64,000 nucleotides of DNA, taken from assembly GCA_035772405.1 (NCBI GenBank), contig JAYKKM010000492.1, positions 3,870,001-3,934,000 on the forward strand, read 5' to 3'. The notes beneath the pieces were generated by a model. That model did no database searches. It was not told the origin of the DNA and saw only the letters and a program-made list of their open reading frames with translations. This stretch comes from Chrysogorgia sp. JL179-B06. Lineage: Eukaryota; Cnidaria; Anthozoa; Scleralcyonacea; Chrysogorgiidae. Below, piece after piece: positions 23,143 through 32,300 of the stretch; the stretch's first letter is position 1; each line of letters opens with the position of its first letter. A program made the position numbers and the translations under genes.

Positions 23143-23398
23143 CCCCCCTCTATCTGTAAAAATATTTGATGATCCCCTTCTTTCTTGCCAGCCCCCTCCC
23201 GTACATAACTAATGAATGGTCCCTTATAGTGATTTAACAGGCGAAATTTTATGTATACAGTGAAAAAGCTTCTGCAAAGGGTCAAAAATACTGCCTTGTG
23301 GAACGCCGCAAACGACTGGTAATGGATCCGATAACACCGAATGGATGCGTACAACTTAGTGTCTATTTGTAAGATGGCTACCAAACCAATGGAGAACG

Positions 23399-24195
23399 GT
23401 AGGGGAAGCGCCGACGCAATTTTCCCTTTCGTAAATGGTCGTTACCATCCCGAAGGGTCGTTACCATCCCAGTTCTCATAGAATGCTGGGTAAGCGGAGT
23501 GAAATTCCTCGTGGTCCCAAGGTTCCCGTGATACTTTGTTTGGTACGTGACATGTTGGTCGTGAAATTCAAAATATGTAAATATTTAGTATTTAGTATAC
23601 AGGAGAAGAGCGTTCATGCAGAAGAAATTATACATGGCAAACTGTCAATCCTGGAACAGTAAATTCGATTTTGTAGTGATCGACGGTCACACCGTATATG
23701 TAGATACTTTTCAAAAGGCAAATGACGTTATTCGGGATTTCGAAATATCAATCGCAACAACAACGTATGCTGCGAGGTCAAAATATATTTGTCGACCGAC
23801 AAAATATATTTGTCGACCGAAACTATTATATGCGCATTGTATATATACTGTATGGACCACCGTAATATAACCATAATTGATAAATGTAGTTAAGCATTTC
23901 TGCATTTGCCATAGAACATAGTTAATTCGCGTAAATTCACTTACTAGTCATAACTTGATCAGGCTTTTCAATAGGTGATAAAACGTGGTGTGTTGCGTCG
24001 GCAGTGTAGAAATACAAATCAAAATGTGTAAAAAGGTTGGTGTACTGCCGAAATAGCGTGTAAGTTGTCTAACGCGAAATAAAGTGTGCGGGAACCTTGG
24101 GACTACGAGGAATTTCACTCCGTTTACTCAACATTCTATGAGAGCTGGGATGGTAACGACCGTTTACGAAAGGGATAATTGAGCGCCGACGTACA
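23399..24195. mobile_element. TIR element (MITE-like) of about 0.8 kb
   Basis: The arm 23,399-23,540 (AAGCGCCGACGCAATT..., CCCTTTCGTAAA, GTCGTTACCATCCC, AGTGAAATTCCTCGT) recurs in reverse complement at 24,085-24,195. The left arm has a duplicated GTCGTTACCATCCC block. The interior contains, at 23,780-23,866, a degenerate copy of the satellite end of the 18-kb element (two CGACAAAATATATTTG units, then ATGGACCACCGTA). No gene was seen. Confidence 0.7.
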
Positions 24196-24685
24196 TATCT
24201 TGGTTTCCATAAGTAACAGTCGCCGACCATAGTCGGGAAAGGTTCAACTTTCACAACAGTCGCCGACTAGTTGGTGATTCATCGCCGACTATAGTCGCAA
24301 TGTAGCAACGATATGGAAACACAAAATTTTGCCTTTCTGCGTCGTCGTCGACTGTAAATGTATCCATAATGCACTTTGTGGCTGATTTTAAAATAGCTTC
24401 CCAAGTGACAACCCGTTGTCAGCGACTTCGATTCCAACCCGTTGTCGGAGACTTGGAAACATGATCGCCGACTGTTACGACTCAACCTCGTACCCAGGGC
24501 CTATCTCCGCCCGCCGCCGACCCCCCGCCACGCGCGCTGCGAAAAGGCCCTGGCAGGGGCTGGTCACGTGTCACCCAGATTCTGGGTGATAACAAAAATT
24601 AATTTAGTGGGAGGGGATGGTAAGTTTAGGTTGTCCATGTCCAGGTGGCAGCTGGGCCAGCTAATTGAACTTGCGGCATGTAAAT
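24196..24685. other. Upstream region of the DUF6589-type gene
   Basis: Contains several GTCGCCGAC strings (24,219-24,290 and 24,465). At 24,485-24,560 there is a GC-rich block with TCGTACCCAGGGCC, the complementary GGCCCTGG, and CACGTG. It probably includes the promoter; no TATA box is evident. Confidence 0.4.
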
Positions 24686-25099
24686 ATGGCAACTCCGAAA
24701 AAGTATTATCCTGTAGTAGATGGGATTGATCTTTCTTCCTGTCGACTCTGTGGATCCGTCGGAGACTCTACACACTGTAAGAACTTATTTAAAGCTGTTA
24801 ATGCGGGTATATTATTTGAAGTTGAGAAAGTTCATGGCAACGTGCTTCAACGAAACAAAGCGCTTCCTAAACTAATCTGTCGTCCATGCGAAAGAAAGGT
24901 AAAGAACGCTTCGAATTTAATGAAAATAATTGCTGACACGCAAAAGTTACTGATCGAGAAAACAACCCGATCTAAAAGGTGCATCGACATATCGCCGTCT
25001 GCCCCTTTGCCTAGAGAAAAAATACGCCGCGCAAATACTTCAAAAAGAACGTCTTTGAACTTCGTAACCGACGCCGCCTCATCGTCTTCAATTTCAAAG
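24686..25099 (+). pseudogene. DUF6589-type gene, exon 1 (N-terminal CxxC finger)
   Basis: ATG 24,686 opens a 138-codon exon that ends at a good donor (AAAG then GTTAGT at 25,100) in phase 0. It encodes YYPVVDGIDLSSCRLCG, then THCKNLF, and LPKLICRPCERKVKN, a pair of CxxC motifs about 55 residues apart like a ZAD-type zinc finger. A Ser/Arg-rich linker follows. This pattern begins DUF6589 proteins that I recall from cnidarians. The next exon, also phase 0, starts at 43,701, so the first intron now holds an 18-kb insertion. Later exons carry frame breaks, so the locus is a pseudogene here. The function of DUF6589 proteins is unknown to me, and such genes are often multicopy. Confidence 0.7.
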
Positions 25100-25439
25100 G
25101 TTAGTTTTAAAATGATCAGTGTTTCAATCCCGCAAAAATATATAATAACATCGTACAACAATTACAATAGAACTTTGATGCTTAACTGCCTTTTTACACT
25201 AAAATATTTGAACAGAGATAGAAAATGATCGTTGCCACGTCAAGTGATTTTCAGACTATGTTTTCATAATAACGTGTTTCCAATGTATATACTTGATATG
25301 CTAACCTGAAAATGATTTTGGAAGTTGATAGCACCACTGCCTACGCAGCACTATCATAATGTTTCCAAATAAAACTATACAAGTAATTTGATCGGCGTGA
25401 GTTTGTTAATTTCACCGGATAATTAGATAACTACGGTGG

Positions 25440-25672
25440 CCCATATATGCAATCGACAAATATATTTTGCAGTCGACAAATATATTTTGTCAGTCGACAA
25501 ATATATTTTGCAGTCGATAAATATATTTTGTCAGTCGACAAATATATTTTATCAGTCTACAAATATATTTTGTCAGTCGACAAATATATTTTGCAGTCGA
25601 CAAATATATTTTGTCAGTCGACAAATATATTTTGCAGTCGACAAATATATTTTGCAGTCGACAAATGTTGAT
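25440..25672. repeat. Satellite of left TIR (20-22 bp unit)
   Basis: About 11 units of CGACAAATATATTTTG followed by CAGT or TCAGT. Variants ATAAATAT and CTACAAAT occur in the same order as in the right copy at 43,260-43,500. Confidence 0.92.
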
Positions 25673-25857
25673 CGATATTTTTTTCGGTACTCCGATATTT
25701 TTGTCGGTAACCCGATATTTTTGTCAGTACCCCGATATTTTTTTCGATGCTTGTTTAATTCCCGCGCTTTATACCCTTTCCTACGGTGGCCAAGTGTCAC
25801 GGCAAAAACAAATGTTCACGGCAAAATACAATAAACTCGCAAATCTATTCCGTTAAA
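25672..25857. repeat. Inner part of left TIR
   Basis: Four units of about 19 bp (CGATATTTTTGTCGGTA type) at 25,672-25,747, then TTTATACCC, CCTACGGTGGCCAAGTG and two CACGGCAAAA units. The same order is found inverted at 43,100-43,260. Confidence 0.85.
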
Positions 25858-26212
25858 GTTTGTTTACATGTGGGGTCCCCAACGTTTGAAATATCACACA
25901 TGCGCAGAACGGACTGGACTGCACCTTTAAGTAGTTTTAAGTCTGCAGTTAAGACTTTTTACTTGGGCCACTGTGGTGAGCACAAGTCTTAAATCCAGCT
26001 TGATTTCTGTGTTCGTCATGTTCATCGTCGTTTTTACGTCGAGAGAAATGTAATTATTGCGTGGGCGTATAAATAGCGAATTAAAGCGATTTCGGCCAGT
26101 TTTATTACTCGGGCTTTAGCCGAGTTTAGGTTCCAGTGTTATTAGTAGTTTTTTTGGTCATATTTTTTTGGTCGAGTTATGGACCCAACAGGCTTTGCGA
26201 ACTGAGGGTGAC

Positions 26213-26220
26213 TATAAATA
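26213..26220 (+). promoter_or_regulatory. TATA box of the Helentron gene
   Basis: TATAAATA at 26,213 lies 100 bp before the ATG at 26,313. An identical TATAAATA lies at 26,068. Either could place the transcription start upstream of ATG 26,313, supporting that start over the longer open frame. Confidence 0.5.
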
Positions 26221-26312
26221 GGCATGTCACGTGTCTTCTTTCTTTCGAAGGGAAGTGTTTTTGCCAGCGTTTACTTGCAATTCGAAGTCAGGAAGTCAAT
26301 TCGAAGTCAGTT

Positions 26313-29300
26313 ATGTGGCTGGGAAGTATCTTGTTCTTGAATACGCTCACAATGCTTACAATCGCACACGCCGATCGCGGTAGACCTACTCTAAAAGATG
26401 CCGAGCGATTTCGAAACGGGTTGGTCCGCGATCTGATGAAAACTTATATGAATGCCAATCTTACTATGAATGCCAATCTTACTATGAATGCCAATCTTAC
26501 TATGAATGCCAAACTTACAATGAATGCCAAACTTACAAAACTAAAAACGAATATAAACTTGAATACAACGTTATGTGTGTCATTGAATTGCTCAAATGTG
26601 TCATTGAGAAGCACAAAGAACGTACTTAACGAAGCCAAGTTGCAAGTGTCAGGTAAACATGCGGTGTTGATAATATCACCCGAGGAGACTCGACAACATA
26701 TGAACGCTGTGTGGAAATTATACGTTAAATATGTCGAGGTAACTTTATTAATATTTATGATTTGTTTTATTTTTGCCTGTACAATTGTTTATTGTGTTAA
26801 AAATGTCGTGCAAAATAAAGTCGATGTGTTTCAACATGTTTTGCCTAATAATTCAGAAAGCAGGTTGCCATCGAATAACCCTGCTTCACTTGACATTGTA
26901 CCTGTATATGAGAATGTAAAAAGTTCCCAGTTATCAGTAGAAGTTTCCGCTGATATTGACCCAGAGACTTTAAACACAAAGGAATGTAGATCTCGTTATG
27001 CTAAATTTATTGTGATTGAGGTAAACAAGCGCCATGTTGGTCGACGTGATCGAGCTCGTGATCGAGAACCTAGCAGAATCCCAGCTAAAAAACTCTCTCG
27101 CCTTTTGAATAAAAGTAGAAAATTGCGTAAACAGCTTCGAAAACACATTAAAAGAAATGTACCCAGGTCTTCTCATATCCATCGTCTAGTTTATGCATTT
27201 AGCCATGAAAGGAAAAGGTTGCTGAGCAATCAAGTAAGGTATTTATCCCAAGTTATTAAAATTAAAAAACCAAAGGGTTTACATGAAAAATCAAAACGAC
27301 ATAGAAAACAAACAGCTGGACCGAAAACTTATGTATTTCTTTCTAAAAATATAAATAAAGAGAGGAACAAGACTTACATGAACTTAAACCACAGAGTGAA
27401 TTGCTGCAAGTTCAATCTTAGTAGAGACATTGAAAAGAACCCAGGTCCTACTTTTGTTGATCCTAGTAAAACTATTCATGCACCTTATAGTCAAGGTGAT
27501 GTTGATGTATTTGGTCCAAATGCAGGACAGCAATGTGTAGCTATGAGTTTGTGTGCTTTGATACATAACTTCAGAAACAAATCAATTACTTACACCATAA
27601 ATCACCCAGAACACCTAGTTCAAATTATGAACCTTGGAAATGAATTGTATTCTGCATTATCAAGATTATCAAGACAATCTTATTTATTGCTAACTGAATT
27701 ACCTACCATGGTTACAGTTATAAACACAAATTATCAACTTGAGTTTAGTGAAAGTTACTCTGGTAGACTCCATACAACTACTTTGAATGAAAACATCCCA
27801 TATGTCATGCCCTTAGAATGTGCTTTACAAGGTTTGGTACAAGAAAGTTATAATTCCTTTCTGTTAACAATCGGATGTAATGCTGTAGCCATCTATACTA
27901 TTGCAAATGGTTCACTGAAAATATTTGATTCACATGCAAGAGATTCATTCGGTATGGCCCACCCTTGTGGAACATGTGTATTGTTGGAAGTAAATTCAGT
28001 TATAGACTTGGTAGAATATTTCAAAAATTTATATAAACCTGACGTTTTATTTGAGCTTAAAGGCATTAAAATTACTGTTGCACAATTTACACAAATTACA
28101 AATATACATACAAGCACATCTGAATCAGATCACTGTTCATCAACATGTGATGATGAGACCTTTAATGACAATTTTATTTCTTCTGCAGAAAATTGTGCAA
28201 TATGCCTCTATTCAATTTGCTTTTCTACTATTACAGCATGTACTTACTGGAATGAACTGACATTGGGTGCTGTCGTAGAACATGGCCTATTTCTTTACGA
28301 GAATTCCTTAACAGTTGGAAATGAGTTTACATGTGATTATTTGCCACAAACAGTAAATATATATGGTGCTGATGTTGAGGTAGTATTTAATTCAAGGCAG
28401 CAGGACACATTGGTTACTCAGTCTGTTTCTAGTAAACTGGCCCTTAAGAGTTTAATATTAGATAATACTTCAGAAAATACAGGGTTTTTGCTGTGGCTTC
28501 AAAACTATTGCTTATCTTGCATTTTTCAGCATAATGCAAGGCAAATAAAGTATTTCTTGTTGGTATGCAATGAAAGCCGAACAATAAATTTATTTGAACA
28601 ATTTAATGATATAGATTTTCTCATTTATAAATTTTGCCATATTGTCACACATAAACTTAAATGTGAAGAAATACAATACAATATTCAATTTTTGTCATGT
28701 TCATGTCAACTAACAAAATCAGAGAAGCAAAAAGTTACAAGAAAGCATAAGTCTACCACACAAAAAAGGTTACTTACTGATGAAAAAAGAGATAAATATT
28801 ATGCAAATTTGGAACCTGCTAAGAAAAAAATGATGCTTAAGAAAGCTGCTTTAGACTACAAAACTATGGATCCTATAAAGAAAAAAGTACTACTTAAAAC
28901 AAATGCACAAAAATATAAATCAATTGAGCCATTGAAAAAAAAAGTTAATATTGAAACAAATAGAAAAATATATAAATCAATGGAGCCATTGAAAAAGAAA
29001 GTTAATCTTGAAACAAAAAGAAAAATATATAAATCAATGGATCCCATGAAAAAGAAAGTTCTTGTTGAAACAAATGCACAAAAATATAAATCAATGGATC
29101 CCATGAAAAAGAAAGTTCTTGTTGAAACAAAGGCACAAAAATATAAATCAATGGATCCCATGAAAAAGAAAGTTCTTGTTGAAACAAAGGCACAAAAATA
29201 TAAATCAATGGATCCCATGAAAAAGAAAGTTCTTGTTGAAACAAAGGCACAAAAATATAAATCAATGGAGCCATTAAAAAAAAAAGTTATTGTTGAAACA

Positions 29301-32300
29301 AAGGCACAAAAATATAAATTAAAAAAATTATCAATGGATTTACATGACTTGGATGATTATATTTCTAGGTTTCACAATAAAATAAAAGAAGGTCCTTATT
29401 ATATATGTTCTGTTTGCAATCGGTTACTCTACAGAAAATCAGTCATATCACTAAATCAAAATAAGTACACAGATGTCCCTGAAACTCTGTTCACTGATGT
29501 AAAGTCATTTGATGAAAAAGAATACATTTGTAAAACATGCCATTCGAAGTTGTTAAAGGGGAAAATTCCTTGCCAGGCAATCTATAATAACATGTATGTT
29601 GATAACATACCATCTGAGCTTTCATGTTTAGAAAAACTTGAACAAATTCTTATTGCACAGCGAATAGTTTTTGAGAAGATAATAGTAATGCCAAAAGGAC
29701 AGCAAAGAAAAGTTAAGGGAGCAATCTGTAATGTGCCAGTTGAATGTGATGAGACATGTAAAGTTTTACCACGGCCACCAGAAAGATCAGGTATTATAAT
29801 GTTGAAACTTAAACGTAAACTTGAATTCAGAGGTCATGTGTATTTTCAAGCAGTGCGTCCTCAGTTCATTCTTGATGCGCTTAACTGGCTAAAAGTAAAC
29901 AATCCGTTGTATAATAATATTACAATTGATATTCAAAATATCAGTGCAAAACTTACCAGTTTAGAACAAGATGACAATACTTCACGTATAAATTTTGATA
30001 AAAATGAAAAGTCCTTCACAGAAAACTGCAAGCAACATGTTACGAATGATGATGATAATGAGGAAAAAGACGACCCATTGAATGAATATAGACAAGCAAC
30101 TAATGAGACATGTTTACAGTCTGTATTACCAGATTACCCTGTTACAATACAAAGTAATGAAAATTGTTCATTAGGGAATGAAGTGTACAATATTGCGCCT
30201 GGAGAAAACAAACACCCTGTATCAATAATGAGAGACATAAAATGTGAAGAGCTTGCATTTCCAGTGTTGTTTCCAAAAGGACAGTTTGGCTTCACTGAAG
30301 ATAGAAAGATTAAATTGTCACCAGTGAAGTACTTCAATGCTCGTCTTTTACATTATAGCGGAAGGTTTGCAACAAATCCAGAGTATCTTTTCTTTGCACA
30401 ATTTATAATGGAACAAAAAAAAGTATCAGATAGTATTAATATAGCCTTAAAAAAAATTCATGGCCAACCTGTAACTGCATCACAAATAAAATCAGATGTA
30501 AACAAGTTAAAAGGCTTAATTTGTCAAGATCAGACATATTTGTTTTTAAGGCAAATTCCAGGCACACCACCCTACTGGCAAAAATTTATGTATGAAGTAG
30601 TAGCCATGGTAAAACAACTTGGGATTCCAACATGGTTTATGACATTATCATGTGCTGATCTCAGGTGGCCTGAGTTGTTTCAGATTATAGCTAGAACACA
30701 AGGTAAAAACATGACTGATGAACAAGTTGAAGCTTTGTCTTACAATGAAAGATGTTCAATGCTAAATCTTAATCCTGTTGTTGTTGCAAAGCATTTTCAA
30801 CATAGAGTTGAAACATTTTTCACTGAACTTCTGCTTAGCCAAAAAAATCCAATAGGTAAAATAATCTATTATGCACTCCGCATTGAATTTCAAATGAGAG
30901 GATCTCCTCATTTACATGCATTAATATGGACGTCTGACTGCCCCAAACTTACATCTGACAACAAAGAAGCTTACATACAATTTATAGATAACCATGTACA
31001 AGCCTATCTTCCAGATGAGGAAATAGAACCAGAGTTACATGAGTTGGTTAAAACTTATCAAAAGCACAATCATTCTAAAACCTGCAGAAAATACAAAAAT
31101 ATTAGTTGTAGATTTAATTTTGGCCAATTTTTTACCAAAAGCACAATAGTAGCAGAACCACTTAATGACGATCTAGATGAGGGAATCAAGAGTAATATAC
31201 TCGACAGGCGAATACAGATTCTGACCTCAGTGAAACAGAAAATAGATGAAGTATTAAACCCATCCAAGCCAGATTATAATGAAACATTAAATGATGCAGA
31301 CATTCTAAAATCAGTAGGTATCACTGAGGATGAATATTACTGGGCTCTATCAATTTCACCAGATTCTGATTTTGAGTTGCACCTTAAAAGACCTGTAAAC
31401 AGCTGTTTTATTAACAATTACTTTGTTGCTGGTATTAAGGGATTTGCAGCTAATGTTGACTTGCAACCTGTATTCAATCACTACAAATGCATAACATATG
31501 TCTGCTCATATTTTACTAAAGATGAAACTGAATGTTCTCAAGCTATTACAAATGCAGCAAAAGAAGCAAAAGCTGCTAACATGAATATTAGAGATGGCTT
31601 GAAAAAAATTGGTGCTGCTTTTCTCTCTACAAGAGAAGTTAGTTCACAAGAATGTGTCTACAGATCAATGCCTGAACTTTGGTTGAGAAAAGTATTTCCA
31701 AAAACAGTTTTTATTAGTACAGATTTTCCAGAAAAAAGGGTACGTGTGACTAAGGCACAAGTAGAGCTTGATGAACTAGATGATGATAGTACTGATATCT
31801 TTAAGTCAAATATAATTCAGCGTTACAGCATTAGACCAACATCAATTCCAGTTGTTGATCAATTATGTCTTGCAGAATTTGGTGCATATTACTATAAAGA
31901 TTATAAAATTGATTATAGTGAAACAAAAGATTCGCAACCTGATGTTCTAACAGATGATTTGGTTGAATCCCAAAGTATCATAAGTGATCCAACACAATGC
32001 CTTCCCAAAAAAATAAAATTAATTAACACCAATGAATACATGAAATGTAGAAAGGTTAAGGCTGTATTAAGGTATCATACACCGAGCAAAAGAAAAGAAC
32101 CAGAATCTTATTTTCACCATTTACTTATGCTCTATTATCCATGGCGTGATGAAAGTAATCTAATGGCTTCAGATCAAACGTATACATCAAAATTATATGA
32201 ACCTGATGTCCAAGCTATTGTTGAACACAACAGAGCAATATTTGAACCTGATGCAGATGCTGTTAGTGAGGCTCTTCAAGTATTAAAATCTAATCAGGGC

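Noticed and set aside
25440..25672. CRISPR array (regular AT-rich repeats)
   Set aside because: Units are contiguous 20-22 bp satellite repeats without spacers, in a eukaryotic TIR.
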